Positions 8,385 to 17,257 of a stretch of 64,000 nucleotides of DNA are shown here, in pieces; the stretch's first letter is position 1, and every line of letters starts with the position of its first letter. Source of the stretch: Mycobacterium sp. SMC-2 (lineage in GTDB: Bacteria; Actinomycetota; Actinomycetes; Mycobacteriales; Mycobacteriaceae); contig NZ_CP079863.1 of the NCBI RefSeq assembly GCF_025263485.1, positions 4,340,001-4,404,000 on the forward strand, written 5' to 3'. Position numbers and translations under genes: made by a program. The notes under the pieces are model-generated. The model was given only the letters and a program-made list of their open reading frames with translations. It was not told the DNA's origin and made no database searches.

Positions 8385-9268
8385 GGGGCCAGCTCCTCTC
8401 GCTTGGCCGCGCGCCCACCCACGATCCGCAGGATGAAAAGCACGACGAACGAGATCGACAGCAACACAATCGATATCGCGGCGGCACCGGTGCGGTCGTC
8501 GTTCTCGATCAGGGTCCGTATCCACTGCGATGAGACCTCCGTCTTGCCGGGTACCGCGCCGCCGATCAGGACCACCGACCCGAACTCACCGATCGCTCGC
8601 GAAAAGGCCAGGCCCGCACCGGACAACAAGGCCGGCGTCAACGACGGCAACACGACCGAGGTGAAAACCTTTGGCCCGCTGGCACCCAACGACGCCGCCG
8701 CCTCCTCGGTCTCCCGATCGATCTCCAGCAGCACCGGCTGCACCGCACGCACCACGAAGGGCAGCGTGACGAAGGCCAACGCCACCGCCACGCCCCACGC
8801 CGTGTGCTGCAGATGAAGACGTACCGGGCTGTTGTTGCCGTAGAGGGCCAGCATCACCAGGCTGGCGACGATGGTGGGCAGCGCGAAGGGCAGATCGATG
8901 ATCGCATCCACGAGCCGCTTGCCGACGAAGTTGTCCCGCACCAGCACCCAGGCGATCACCAGGCCGAAAACCAGGTTGACCAATGTGACCCCGGCGGAGA
9001 TGGTCAGCGTCACCCGGAACGACTCCAACGCCGCGTTCGAGGTGACCGCCAACCGGAAGGCGTGCCACCCACCGCCGGCGGCCTGCCCGGCGATGGCGGC
9101 CAAAGGCAGCAGCACGATCACCGAAAGCCACAGCGTCGCGACGCCCACCCGCAGCGACGTGGTGCCCCCGGAGGCCCGCATCGTCGCCGGGGGGTGCTCG
9201 GCGTCACCGGAGGGTTGGCCCAGTTCGGGCCTGACTGCCTGGGGGTCGGGCGTGATCGCGGCCGTCAT
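8381..9268 (-). CDS. cysT: sulfate ABC transporter permease CysT
   Basis: A 295-residue permease, partner of CysW, with a roughly 50-residue cytoplasmic N-terminal extension, about six membrane helices and the EEAAASLGASGPKVF loop that docks CysA. The ATG at 9268 overlaps the subI stop by four bases (ATGA), which fixes the start. It corresponds to Rv2399c and is the second gene of the operon. Confidence 0.93.
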   Translation of the reverse strand: MTAAITPDPQAVRPELGQPSGDAEHPPATMRASGGTTSLRVGVATLWLSVIVLLPLAAIAGQAAGGGWHAFRLAVTSNAALESFRVTLTISAGVTLVNLVFGLVIAWVLVRDNFVGKRLVDAIIDLPFALPTIVASLVMLALYGNNSPVRLHLQHTAWGVAVALAFVTLPFVVRAVQPVLLEIDRETEEAAASLGASGPKVFTSVVLPSLTPALLSGAGLAFSRAIGEFGSVVLIGGAVPGKTEVSSQWIRTLIENDDRTGAAAISIVLLSISFVVLFILRIVGGRAAKREELAP

Positions 9269-10302
9269 CCGGTCGCCCGCGTGTAGATCTTGGTGATGCT
9301 GCCGGTGGTCTTGTCGAACAGCTGCGGGTCCACCGCCGCCCAACCGCCGAGGTCGGCGATCGTCCACAGCTTCGCCGGCGCCGGGAACTGGTCACGGAAA
9401 TCGGCGGCGACGGCCGGATCGACGGGCCGAAAGCCGGCCTGCGCCCATACCTTCTGCGCAGCGGCCGTGTACTGGAAGTTCTTGAAGGCGACGGCGGCGT
9501 CCAGGTGCGCGCTGGTGGTAACCACCGCCACCGGGTTGTCGATCTTGAACGTCTGCGGTGGATTGATGTGCTCGACTGGTTTGCCTGCGCGCTCGGTGGC
9601 GATCGCCTCGTTCTCGTAACTGATCAACACGTCCCCGCTGCCCTGGACGAAAACGTCGGTCGCTTCCCTGCCCGATCCCGGACGCAATTTGACGTGCTCG
9701 TGCACCAACTTGCTGATGAAGTCAACGCCGGCCTGAGGGTTGCCGCCGCCCTCGCTCTTGACCGCGTACGGGGCCAGCAGGTTCCACTTGGCCGACCCCG
9801 AGCTCAGCGGACTGGGCGTGATCACCTCCACTCCCGGCCTCAGCAGGTCATCCCAGTCCCTGATGTTCTTCGGATTGCCCTTACGCACCACCAAACTCAC
9901 CACCGAACCGAAAGGAATCCCCTTGGTGGCGTCGGTATTCCAGTCTTTGGAGACCTTGCCGGCCTTCACCAACCGGGTGATGTCGGGTTCGACCGAGAAG
10001 TTCACGACGTCGGCCGGCTTGCCATCGACGACCCCGCGCGATTGGTCGCCGGAGGCACCGTAAGAGGTGATCACCTGCACGCCCTTGCCCTCCTCGGCGG
10101 CATTGAACGCCGGAATCACCTTGCTCCAGCCGGGTTCCGGGACCGAATAGGCGACGAGGGTGATGCTCGTGTGTGCGTTGCTCGGGCCGCTTCCGCCCAC
10201 GACGTCGCTGGGCCCGCCACTACACCCCGCGATGACGGCGGCGACCAGGGCGAGCGCGACCCCCGGCCGCCAGCGCGGCGCACCAGCGATGTCGTTGAGC
10301 AT
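9265..10302 (-). CDS. subI: sulfate-binding lipoprotein SubI
   Basis: A 345-residue periplasmic binding protein that captures sulfate for CysTWA. The signal peptide ends in a lipobox (VIAGC, lipidated C27), so it is probably anchored to the outer face of the membrane. The YGASGDQSRGV and FSVEPDITRL segments are typical of sulfate-binding proteins. GGAAGG lies five bases before the ATG. It is first in the operon and is preceded by a Cys-Cys leader ORF 113 bases upstream. A CGGAAGGC sequence overlapping its ribosome-binding site (10307-10314) can pair with GCCTTTCCG at 10349-10357. Confidence 0.94.
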   Translation of the reverse strand: MLNDIAGAPRWRPGVALALVAAVIAGCSGGPSDVVGGSGPSNAHTSITLVAYSVPEPGWSKVIPAFNAAEEGKGVQVITSYGASGDQSRGVVDGKPADVVNFSVEPDITRLVKAGKVSKDWNTDATKGIPFGSVVSLVVRKGNPKNIRDWDDLLRPGVEVITPSPLSSGSAKWNLLAPYAVKSEGGGNPQAGVDFISKLVHEHVKLRPGSGREATDVFVQGSGDVLISYENEAIATERAGKPVEHINPPQTFKIDNPVAVVTTSAHLDAAVAFKNFQYTAAAQKVWAQAGFRPVDPAVAADFRDQFPAPAKLWTIADLGGWAAVDPQLFDKTTGSITKIYTRATG

Positions 10303-10415
10303 TCGGGCCTTCCGGTATGGGGACTTACAGATATCGGTCCCGATGCTGCGGAAAGGCGCCTTGAACGACGGGAGACCTCACGAACCCCAAACCAGACCGC
10401 GCACGGGCGTGGCAG

Positions 10416-10472
10416 TCAGCGACAACAGTGCACGAGGACATGGCGCCCCACGACACCGAATGTCGAATGCAT
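10416..10472 (-). CDS. Cys-Cys leader peptide of the subI-cysTWA operon
   Basis: An 18-residue ORF, MHSTFGVVGRHVLVHCCR, with two adjacent Cys codons near its stop. It has no ribosome-binding site; a TAGGCT box ends seven bases before the ATG, indicating a leaderless message. This mirrors the nirA leader in spacing, size and position ahead of a sulfur operon, and polycysteine leader ORFs are known attenuators in mycobacteria. The run of Cys codons is short here (two), so the call rests on the combined architecture. Confidence 0.7.
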   Translation of the reverse strand: MHSTFGVVGRHVLVHCCR

Positions 10473-10479
10473 GGCGGGA

Positions 10480-10485
10480 AGCCTA
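10480..10485 (-). promoter_or_regulatory. -10 box (TAGGCT) for the subI leader ORF
   Basis: TAGGCT on the minus strand fits the mycobacterial TANNNT consensus and ends seven bases before the leader ATG at 10472, as at the nirA leader. No clear -35 element is visible. Confidence 0.5.
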
Positions 10486-10539
10486 ACAGGAATCGGCAGG
10501 CCCGCCACCGCGCGCCGGGCTGAGCGGCACCCCGGGTGT

Positions 10540-10617
10540 TCAGTGCGTTACCCACCACGCGACGAGCACGAGCACCACGAGCGAGACCAGAATCAGCGTC
10601 ACGTGTGACCGGGGCAT
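10540..10617 (-). CDS. 25-residue single-helix membrane microprotein
   Basis: A 25-residue ORF consisting of MPRSHV, one hydrophobic helix rich in Leu and Val, and WWVTH. Its ATG lies five bases after the stop codon of the 64-residue membrane protein upstream, so it could be translated by reinitiation. The frame is also open upstream, but that part is Arg/Gly-rich and antisense-like. Function is unknown. The strongly hydrophobic, well-formed helix argues that it is real, but no homologue can be checked here. Confidence 0.45.
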   Translation of the reverse strand: MPRSHVTLILVSLVVLVLVAWWVTH

Positions 10618-10622
10618 GCGCG

Positions 10623-10817
10623 TTACCCGGGCGCCCCACCGGCGTGGCGGACACGGCGCATCAGGGCGATGCTCTTGCCGAGTAGGCCGTCGAGCAACCC
10701 CGCCGTGACGGCGGCCACCACCAGCACGACCGGCATCACCACCATGGCCTGGAGTACGAAAGCGAGCCCGGAAAGCCACAGCTCGTTGCCGTCCCACCAA
10801 TTCAGGAACGCGGTCAC
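10623..10817 (-). CDS. small membrane protein, 64 aa (Rv2401A-like)
   Basis: A 64-residue protein with a long hydrophobic stretch (about 15-47, one or two helices) and a basic C-terminus (MRRVRHAGGAPG), suggesting the tail is cytoplasmic. It begins with GTG, six bases after a TAGGGT -10 box, so the transcript is probably leaderless. It is divergent from the flavin monooxygenase gene. Size and position match the small membrane protein Rv2401A of M. tuberculosis as I recall it. Function unknown. Confidence 0.65.
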   Translation of the reverse strand: MTAFLNWWDGNELWLSGLAFVLQAMVVMPVVLVVAAVTAGLLDGLLGKSIALMRRVRHAGGAPG

Positions 10818-10823
10818 GGGCTC

Positions 10824-10829
10824 ACCCTA
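10824..10829 (-). promoter_or_regulatory. leaderless -10 box for the 64-aa membrane protein
   Basis: TAGGGT on the minus strand, then six bases (GAGCCC), then the GTG start at 10817. This is the standard geometry of mycobacterial leaderless promoters. Confidence 0.5.
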
Positions 10830-10858
10830 TTCGGGCCTGCGGCGGAAAACCAATGTGC

Positions 10859-10864
10859 CAAGAT
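10859..10864 (+). promoter_or_regulatory. possible leaderless -10 box for the flavin monooxygenase
   Basis: CAAGAT, then six bases, then the ATG at 10871. The first base departs from TANNNT, so this is weaker than the other boxes in the window, but no ribosome-binding site precedes the start either. Confidence 0.3.
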
Positions 10865-10870
10865 CGGCGC

Positions 10871-12106
10871 ATGCCTCCCCCGTTCCCCGCGTCGGAGGCG
10901 ACCGCGTGCCTGATCGCCGGCGGCGGACCGGCGGGCATGGTGCTGGGCCTGCTGCTGGCCCGCGCCGGCGTTGACGTCACGGTGATGGAAAAGCACGCCG
11001 ACTTCCTGCGTGACTTTCGCGGCGACACCGTGCATGCGAGCACCCTGCGACTGCTCGACGAGCTGGGGTTGGGCGCACAGTTCGCGCAGATTCCGCATCG
11101 CCTTATCGACACCGTCCAGATGGAGATACAGAACCACCCGGTGGCACTCGACCTGACCCGCCTTCCGGGCGCGCACAAGCACATCGCCCTGGTGCCGCAA
11201 TGGGACTTCCTGGAACTGGTAGCCACCGCCGCCGAGGCAGAGCCGAGCTTTCGGCTGCTGCGCAGCACCGAGGTGGTCGGCGTGATCCGGGACGCCGACC
11301 GCGTCGTCGGCGTCACCTACCGCGACCCCACGGGCGAGATCAAAGAAATGCGGGCCGAGCTGACCGTGGCCTGCGACGGCCGGTCTTCCACCGTGCGTGC
11401 GGCGGTCGGCCTCACACCGCACAGCTTCGGCGCGCCCATGGACGTGTGGTGGTTCCGCTTGCCCCGCCATCCCGGCGATCCTCGGGGGCTGGGCGGCGTG
11501 CTGCGGGCCGGGCACGCGGTCATCGTGGTCGATCGCGGCGACTACTACCAGATCGCCTACATCATCCCGAAGGGAACCGACGCCCAGTTGCGGTCTCAGG
11601 GCATCGAAGCGCTGCACCGGGCGCTGGTCGGCATGGTGCCCTGGCTCGGTGACCGCGTGGCGACGCTGACAACGTTCGATGACGTGAAACTGCTTGACGT
11701 GCAACTTAATCGGCTTTCCCGTTGGTATGCCGACGGCGTCCTGTTCATCGGCGACTCCGCGCACGCGATGTCGCCGGTGGGTGGGATCGGCATCAACCTC
11801 GCGGTGGCCGACGCGGTGGCGGCCGCCCGCATCCTGGCCGGCCCGCTGGGCGCGGGGCGGGTGCCCACCTGGCGGCTGGCCCGGGTACAGGCGCGACGCT
11901 GGCTTCCCACGGTGGGGCTGCAGGCCGCACAACGACTGATCCACGCCAAGGTGATCGCCGCCGCGGTAGGCGGACAGGAGCACCGAGCGCCGCTCGGCGT
12001 GCGGCTGGCGGGCCGTTCCACGGCCCTGCGGCGGCTCGTCGGCTACCTCGTCGCGGTCGGCCCGCTGCCGGAGCACGCCCCGAGATTTGCCAGGCGCCGC
12101 GGCTGA
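10871..12106 (+). CDS. FAD-dependent monooxygenase (PHBH fold)
   Basis: A 411-residue flavoprotein of the para-hydroxybenzoate hydroxylase type. It shows the dinucleotide-binding GGGPAG at 17-22, the ACDGRSS motif (DG motif) near 172 and FIGDSAHAMSP (GD motif) near 297 that binds the FAD ribityl chain. It would hydroxylate or epoxidise an unknown aromatic or polyketide-like substrate with NAD(P)H. The start at 10871 was chosen over 10853 because a -10-like box lies six bases upstream. I recall no equivalent at this place in M. tuberculosis, so it may be accessory. It stands alone. Confidence 0.85.
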   Translation: MPPPFPASEATACLIAGGGPAGMVLGLLLARAGVDVTVMEKHADFLRDFRGDTVHASTLRLLDELGLGAQFAQIPHRLIDTVQMEIQNHPVALDLTRLPGAHKHIALVPQWDFLELVATAAEAEPSFRLLRSTEVVGVIRDADRVVGVTYRDPTGEIKEMRAELTVACDGRSSTVRAAVGLTPHSFGAPMDVWWFRLPRHPGDPRGLGGVLRAGHAVIVVDRGDYYQIAYIIPKGTDAQLRSQGIEALHRALVGMVPWLGDRVATLTTFDDVKLLDVQLNRLSRWYADGVLFIGDSAHAMSPVGGIGINLAVADAVAAARILAGPLGAGRVPTWRLARVQARRWLPTVGLQAAQRLIHAKVIAAAVGGQEHRAPLGVRLAGRSTALRRLVGYLVAVGPLPEHAPRFARRRG

Positions 12107-12162
12107 ACGCCACGTCGGCGAAAGAATGGACGCCGGGCCGCTCAACAGATGATGATGTCGGG

Positions 12163-14199
12163 ATGGTCCTGCACGCCCAGCCCGATGAGCAGCCCGCCGA
12201 CGCCATGCCGGATGAAGCGTTCCAGGCGGCCTCGGCGGCCCTGCCGTCGCCCATCGACTTCAGCGCGCCAGCGCCACTGGCCTCCAGCGGGGCACTGCGG
12301 AACCCGTTTCCGCCGATCGCCGATTACGCGTTCCTGTCGGACTGGGAGACGACGTGCCTGATCTCCCCCGCCGGGTCCGTCGAATGGCTGTGCGTCCCGC
12401 GGCCGGACTCGGCCAGCGTCTTCGGCGCAATCCTGGACCGCAGCGCCGGCCATTTCCGGCTCGGCCCCTACGGCGTCTCGGTGCCCTCGGCCCGCCGCTA
12501 CCTGCCCGGCAGCCTGATCATGGAGACCACGTGGCAAACCCACACCGGGTGGCTGATCGTGCGCGACGCCCTGGTAATGGGGCCGTGGCACGACATCGAG
12601 CGCCGGTCGCGGACCCACCGGCGCACCCCGATGGACTGGGACGCCGAACACATCCTGTTGCGCACGGTGCGCTGCGTCAGCGGCACCGTCGAGCTGATGA
12701 TGAGCTGCGAGCCCGCTTTCGACTACCACCGCGTCGGCGCCAACTGGGAATACTCGGCCAACGCGTACGGCGAGGCGATCGCGCGGGCTACCAAGCAGCC
12801 CGACGCCCACCCGACGCTGCGGCTCACCAGCAACCTGCGGATCGGGCTGGAGGGACGCGAGGCGCGGGCGCGCACCCGAATGAAGGAGGGCGACGACGTG
12901 TTCGTCGCCCTGAGCTGGACCAAGCACCCGGCGCCGCAGACCTACGAAGAGGCCGCCGAGAGGATGTGGCAGACCACCGAATGCTGGCGGCAGTGGATCA
13001 ACATCGGCAACTTCCCCGATCACCCGTGGCGCGCCTACCTGCAGCGCAGTGCGCTCACCCTGAAGGGGCTGACGTACTCACCCACCGGCGCGTTGCTGGC
13101 GGCCAGCACCACGTCGCTGCCGGAAACGCCGCATGGCGAACGCAACTGGGACTACCGCTACGCCTGGGTGCGCGACTCCACGTTCGCGTTGTGGGGGCTC
13201 TACACGCTCGGACTGGACCGCGAGGCGGACGACTTCTTCGCGTTCATCGCCGACGTCTCCGGCGCCAACAGCAACGAACGCCACCCGCTGCAGGTGATGT
13301 ACGGCGTCGGCGGCGAACGCAGCCTGGTCGAAGAGGAGCTGCACCACCTGTCCGGTTATGACCACGCGCGGCCGGTGCGGATCGGCAACGGCGCCTACGA
13401 CCAGGTGCAGCACGACATCTGGGGCTCGATCCTCGACTCGTTCTACCTGCACTGCAAATCCCGCGAGCAGATTCCGGAGAGCCTTTGGCCGGTGCTCAAG
13501 AAGCAGGTGGAAGAGGCCATCAAGCACTGGCGCGAGCCCGACCGGGGCATCTGGGAGGTCCGCGGCGAACCGCAGCACTTCACCTCGTCGAAGGTGATGT
13601 GCTGGGTGGCGCTCGACCGCGGGGCGAAGCTGGCCGAGCGGCAGGGCGAGAAGAGCTACGCCCAGCAGTGGCGGGCCATCGCCGAGGAGATCAAGGACGA
13701 CATCCTGCAACACGGCGTGGATTCCCGCGGGGTGTTCACCCAGCGCTATGGCAGCGACGCGCTGGACGCGTCGCTGCTGCTGGTGGTGTTGACCCGGTTC
13801 CTGCCGCCGGACGACCCGCGGGTGCGCAACACTGTGCTGGCCATCGCCAACGAACTCACCTCGGAAGGTCTGGTGCTGCGCTACCGCGTGGAGGAGACCG
13901 ACGACGGGCTGTCCGGCGAGGAAGGCACGTTCACGATCTGCTCGTTCTGGCTGGTGTCGGCGCTGGTGGAGATCGGCGAGGTGGCGCGCGCCAAGCGGCT
14001 GTGCGAGCGGCTGCTCGCCTACGCCAGCCCGCTGCACCTCTACGCCGAGGAGATCGAGCCACGGACCGGCCGGCACCTGGGCAATTTCCCGCAGGCGTTC
14101 ACCCACCTGGCGCTGATCAACGCGGTGGTGCACGTGATTCGCGCCGAGGAGGAGGCCGACGGCTCCGGGATGTTCCAGCCCGCCAACGCGCCGATGTAG
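12163..14199 (+). CDS. trehalase, GH15 family
   Basis: A 678-residue hydrolase closely similar to Rv2402 and to the M. smegmatis trehalase, which splits trehalose into two glucose. The first 45 residues are variable; the conserved body starts at RNPFPPIADYAFLSDWETTC. The six-barrel catalytic part contains ERNWDYRYAWVRDSTFALWGL-type sequence characteristic of GH15 and a conserved Glu-rich C-terminus (LYAEEIEP). The protein has no signal peptide and should be cytosolic. The ATG at 12163 starts MVLHAQ as in relatives; its ribosome-binding site is weak. A six-copy tandem repeat follows within six bases of the stop. Confidence 0.9.
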   Translation: MVLHAQPDEQPADAMPDEAFQAASAALPSPIDFSAPAPLASSGALRNPFPPIADYAFLSDWETTCLISPAGSVEWLCVPRPDSASVFGAILDRSAGHFRLGPYGVSVPSARRYLPGSLIMETTWQTHTGWLIVRDALVMGPWHDIERRSRTHRRTPMDWDAEHILLRTVRCVSGTVELMMSCEPAFDYHRVGANWEYSANAYGEAIARATKQPDAHPTLRLTSNLRIGLEGREARARTRMKEGDDVFVALSWTKHPAPQTYEEAAERMWQTTECWRQWINIGNFPDHPWRAYLQRSALTLKGLTYSPTGALLAASTTSLPETPHGERNWDYRYAWVRDSTFALWGLYTLGLDREADDFFAFIADVSGANSNERHPLQVMYGVGGERSLVEEELHHLSGYDHARPVRIGNGAYDQVQHDIWGSILDSFYLHCKSREQIPESLWPVLKKQVEEAIKHWREPDRGIWEVRGEPQHFTSSKVMCWVALDRGAKLAERQGEKSYAQQWRAIAEEIKDDILQHGVDSRGVFTQRYGSDALDASLLLVVLTRFLPPDDPRVRNTVLAIANELTSEGLVLRYRVEETDDGLSGEEGTFTICSFWLVSALVEIGEVARAKRLCERLLAYASPLHLYAEEIEPRTGRHLGNFPQAFTHLALINAVVHVIRAEEEADGSGMFQPANAPM

Positions 14200-14204
14200 G
14201 AGCG

Positions 14205-14552
14205 GCGATCGCGAGCGCGGCCGCTAGGCCGGGCGAAGCGGGTCGCCGCCATCAACGCGGCGGCGATCGCGAGCGCGGCCGCTAGGCCGGGCGAAGCGGG
14301 TCGCCGCCATCAGCGCGGCGGCGATCGCGAGCGCGGCCGCTAGGCCGGGCGAAGCGGGTCGCCGCCATCAGCGCGGCGGCGATCGCGAGCGCGGCCGCCA
14401 GGCCGGGCGAAGCGGGTCGCCGCCATCAGCGCGGCGGCGATCGCGAGCGCGGCCGCCAGGCCGGGCGAAGCGGGTCGCCGCCATCAGCGCGGCGGCGATC
14501 GCGAGCGCGGCCGCCAGGCCGGGCGAAGCGGGTCGCCGCCATCAGCGCGACC
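14205..14552. repeat. 58-bp tandem repeat, six copies (VNTR-type minisatellite)
   Basis: Six head-to-tail copies of 58 bases begin at 14205, 14263, 14321, 14379, 14437 and 14495. Each unit carries the palindromes GCGATCGC and GCGGCCGC. Copies 1-3 read CCGCTAGG and copies 4-6 CCGCCAGG; copy 1 alone has ATCAACGC where the others have ATCAGCGC; the last copy diverges in its final eight bases. The array fills the gap between the convergent trehalase and lppR genes. The period is not a multiple of three, so it is not coding. A 58-bp unit is the size I recall for one M. avium MIRU-VNTR typing locus, but identity is unverified. Confidence 0.95.
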
Positions 14553-14556
14553 CGAC

Positions 14557-15345
14557 TCAGCTCAGGTCGCTGACCTTATCCATCATCGCGTGCGCGATGT
14601 CGATGGCGCTGCGGTGCGCGTCGCCGGAGCCCTCGTCCGACGGGCTCGTCGAATTGAAGAACGCCACCTCGACCTCAACGAGACAGTTCCCCCGCACACC
14701 GATGGCGCGCGCCTCGGGCCTGGGTCCGCTGGACGGCAAACCGGGCAACTGGGTGTCGATCGAAAGGGTCGCGGCCAGAACCGAATCCGAGACCCGCACC
14801 TCGGAGATGGTGTCCGAGAAGACGACCGCGGGGCGGTCGGTGATGATGCTGGGGCGCCCGATGGTCACGGTCGTGCCGTCGCAGTCGCGCCACTGCTGCG
14901 CAAACTGTTGGAACAGCGCGGCGGCCCCGGCGGCGCTGGACAGCGCAACCACGCCCTCGGCGACACTGATCACCTTCGCCGGCCCGCGCTGGTTCCACCA
15001 CGTCTCCCGCGCCGCATTCTTGACGTCGCCGGACCGGTAGGCGTCCTTCACCATCATCGAGGTGACACCGACGCAGTTGGCGGGCGAGACCGCCCCGAAG
15101 GCCGGCGGCAGCACCTCGGGACCGCCGAACCGCGCTGGAAGTTCGGCTTTGGATCCGAAGGACTGGCCGAGCAGCTTCGACAGCTCACGGTCGTCGAGGA
15201 GCACCTTCTTGACGGGTTGCCCGATGACCGGGTGGGGCTTCAGACCCGGTGCCGGCCGCGGGGTGCCGGCGACGGTGCACCCGGCGGTCAGCGCGACGGC
15301 CAGCAGGCAGATACCGACCACACCACGGACCCGCGCCAGTATCAC
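14557..15345 (-). CDS. lppR: lipoprotein LppR with PknH-like sensor domain
   Basis: A 262-residue lipoprotein. The signal peptide ends in LTAGC (lipidated C23). The rest resembles the extracellular sensor domain of the kinase PknH, with paired cysteines (SPANC, WRDCDG, RGNC) that likely form disulfides and the FQQFAQQWRDC helix. The ligand is unknown. The GTG start at 15345 lies two bases after the lepA stop, so lepA and lppR form an operon. It corresponds to Rv2403c. Confidence 0.85.
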   Translation of the reverse strand: MILARVRGVVGICLLAVALTAGCTVAGTPRPAPGLKPHPVIGQPVKKVLLDDRELSKLLGQSFGSKAELPARFGGPEVLPPAFGAVSPANCVGVTSMMVKDAYRSGDVKNAARETWWNQRGPAKVISVAEGVVALSSAAGAAALFQQFAQQWRDCDGTTVTIGRPSIITDRPAVVFSDTISEVRVSDSVLAATLSIDTQLPGLPSSGPRPEARAIGVRGNCLVEVEVAFFNSTSPSDEGSGDAHRSAIDIAHAMMDKVSDLS

Positions 15346-15347
15346 TG

Positions 15348-17189
15348 CTACTTCTTGCCCTTGTCTCCCGCGGCGTCGGTGGACAGCGCCGCGACGAAGG
15401 CCTCCTGGGGCACGTCCACCCGCCCGATGGTCTTCATCCGCTTCTTGCCTTCCTTCTGCTTTTCCAGCAGTTTGCGTTTGCGGGTGATGTCCCCGCCGTA
15501 GCACTTGGATAGCACGTCCTTGCGGATCGCCCGAATATTCTCGCGCGCAATGATTTTCGATCCGATGGCCGCCTGCACCGGCACCTCGAACTGCTGGCGC
15601 GGAATGAGCTCTTTGAGCTTGGTGGTCATCTTGTTGCCGTAGGCGAACGCCGAGTCTTTGTGCACGATCGCGCTGAACGCGTCGACAGCCTCGCCCTGCA
15701 GCAGGATGTCGACCTTGACCAGCTGGGCCTCCTGCTCGCCGGCCTCCTCATAGTCCAGGCTGGCGTAGCCGCGGGTGCGCGACTTCAGCGAGTCGAAGAA
15801 GTCGAAGATGATCTCGCCGAGCGGCATGGTGTAGCGCAACTCGACCCGCTCGGGCGACAGGTAGTCCATGCCGCCCAGCTCGCCGCGGCGGGACTGACAC
15901 AGCTCCATGATGGTGCCGATGAACTCGCTGGGCGCGATGATGGTGGTCTTGACGACGGGCTCGTAGACCGTGCGGACCTTGCCCTCGGGCCAGTCCGACG
16001 GGTTGGTCACCACGATCTCGGTGTCGTCTTCCTTGATCACCCGGTAGACGACGTTCGGCGAGGTCGAGATCAGATCCAGGTCGAACTCGCGCTCCAGGCG
16101 TTCGCGGGTGATCTCCATGTGCAGCAGTCCCAAGAAACCGCACCGGAAGCCGAAGCCCAGCGCCACCGACGTTTCCGGCTCGTAGGTCAGGGCCGCGTCG
16201 TTGAGCTGCAGCCTGTCCAGGGCGTCGCGCAGCACCGGGTAATCGGAGCCGTCGACGGGATACAGGCCCGAGTAGACCATCGGCTTGGGTTCGCGGTAGC
16301 CCGTCAGCGCCTCGGTGGCGCCGTGGCGAGCCGTCGTCACCGTGTCGCCGACCTTGGATTGGCGAACGTCCTTCACCCCGGTGATCAGGTAACCCACCTC
16401 GCCCACCCCCAACCCCTCGCTGGGCTTGGGCTCGGGCGAGACGATGCCCACCTCGAGCAGCTCGTGGGTGGCGCCGGTGGACATCATCAGGATGCGCTCG
16501 CGCGGGACGATCTTGCCGTCCATGACCCGGACGTAGGTCACCACGCCGCGGTAGATGTCGTAGACGGAGTCGAAGATCATTGCGCGGGTGGGCGCATCGG
16601 CGTCGCCTTGCGGAGGGGGCACCTCGCGCACGACGTGGTCGAGCAGGTCGGCGACGCCCTCCCCGGTTTTGCCGGACACCCGCAGCACGTCGCCGGGTTC
16701 GCAGCCGACGATGTGGGCGAGTTCGGCGGCGTAGCGCTCGGGGTCGGCCGCAGGCAGGTCGATCTTGTTGAGCACCGGGATGATGTGCAGGTCGCGGTCC
16801 AGCGCCAGGTACAGGTTGGCCAGCGTCTGCGCCTCGATGCCCTGGGCGGCGTCGACCAGCAGCACCGCGCCCTCACAGGCCTCCAGCGCCCGCGACACCT
16901 CGTAGGTGAAGTCGACGTGGCCGGGGGTGTCGATCAGGTGCAGGACGTACTCTTCATCGCCGACCTTCCAGGGCAGCCGCACGTTCTGCGCCTTGATGGT
17001 GATCCCGCGCTCGCGCTCGATGTCCATCCGGTCCAGGTATTGCGCGCGCATGGACCGCTCGTCGACGACGCCGGTGAGCTGAAGCATCCGGTCCGCCAGC
17101 GTGGACTTGCCGTGATCGATGTGGGCGATGATGCAGAAGTTCCGAATCTGCGCCGGCGCGGTGAAGGTCTTGTCGGCGAAACTGCTGAT
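15348..17189 (-). CDS. lepA: elongation factor 4 (LepA) GTPase, start codon uncertain
   Basis: Translational GTPase that back-translocates ribosomes. Numbered from 17189 it has 613 residues: P-loop HIDHGKST at 23-30, RGITI switch 1, DTPGH, NKID, and the LepA-specific C-terminal domain ending in a Lys-rich tail. The first in-frame ATG is at 17087, after the P-loop, and is too late. Upstream, the frame holds no ATG, GTG or TTG before an in-frame TAG at 17261-17259; candidates are ATC at 17189 (CAGGAG ends six bases before it), ATT at 17195 and CTG at 17240. I use ATC because of that ribosome-binding site. A sequencing indel is the alternative. It corresponds to Rv2404c. Confidence 0.9.
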   Translation of the reverse strand: MSSFADKTFTAPAQIRNFCIIAHIDHGKSTLADRMLQLTGVVDERSMRAQYLDRMDIERERGITIKAQNVRLPWKVGDEEYVLHLIDTPGHVDFTYEVSRALEACEGAVLLVDAAQGIEAQTLANLYLALDRDLHIIPVLNKIDLPAADPERYAAELAHIVGCEPGDVLRVSGKTGEGVADLLDHVVREVPPPQGDADAPTRAMIFDSVYDIYRGVVTYVRVMDGKIVPRERILMMSTGATHELLEVGIVSPEPKPSEGLGVGEVGYLITGVKDVRQSKVGDTVTTARHGATEALTGYREPKPMVYSGLYPVDGSDYPVLRDALDRLQLNDAALTYEPETSVALGFGFRCGFLGLLHMEITRERLEREFDLDLISTSPNVVYRVIKEDDTEIVVTNPSDWPEGKVRTVYEPVVKTTIIAPSEFIGTIMELCQSRRGELGGMDYLSPERVELRYTMPLGEIIFDFFDSLKSRTRGYASLDYEEAGEQEAQLVKVDILLQGEAVDAFSAIVHKDSAFAYGNKMTTKLKELIPRQQFEVPVQAAIGSKIIARENIRAIRKDVLSKCYGGDITRKRKLLEKQKEGKKRMKTIGRVDVPQEAFVAALSTDAAGDKGKK

Positions 17190-17251
17190 GGGAATCTCCT
17201 GGTCTGCACATGCTTGAGGCGGGCTTGAGCGCCGGCTCAGTTGGTATGTCC

Positions 17252-17257
17252 AGGGTA
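17252..17257 (-). promoter_or_regulatory. candidate -10 box of lepA-lppR
   Basis: TACCCT on the minus strand, predicting transcription from about 17245, 56 bases before the ATC discussed as the lepA start. It overlaps the region of the in-frame TAG, so a longer LepA N-terminus would have to start upstream of the promoter. Confidence 0.35.

Noticed and set aside
6471..8816. 781-codon open frame antisense to cysA and cysW
   Set aside because: It spans two genes on the other strand, has no recognisable domain and no RBS.
14205..14552. CRISPR array or repeat-containing gene
   Set aside because: The 58-bp units are contiguous with no unique spacers, no cas genes are present, and the period is not divisible by three.
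15348..17087. lepA starting at the ATG at 17087
   Set aside because: This start lies after the HIDHGKST P-loop, which is encoded in frame upstream; the protein would lose GTP binding.
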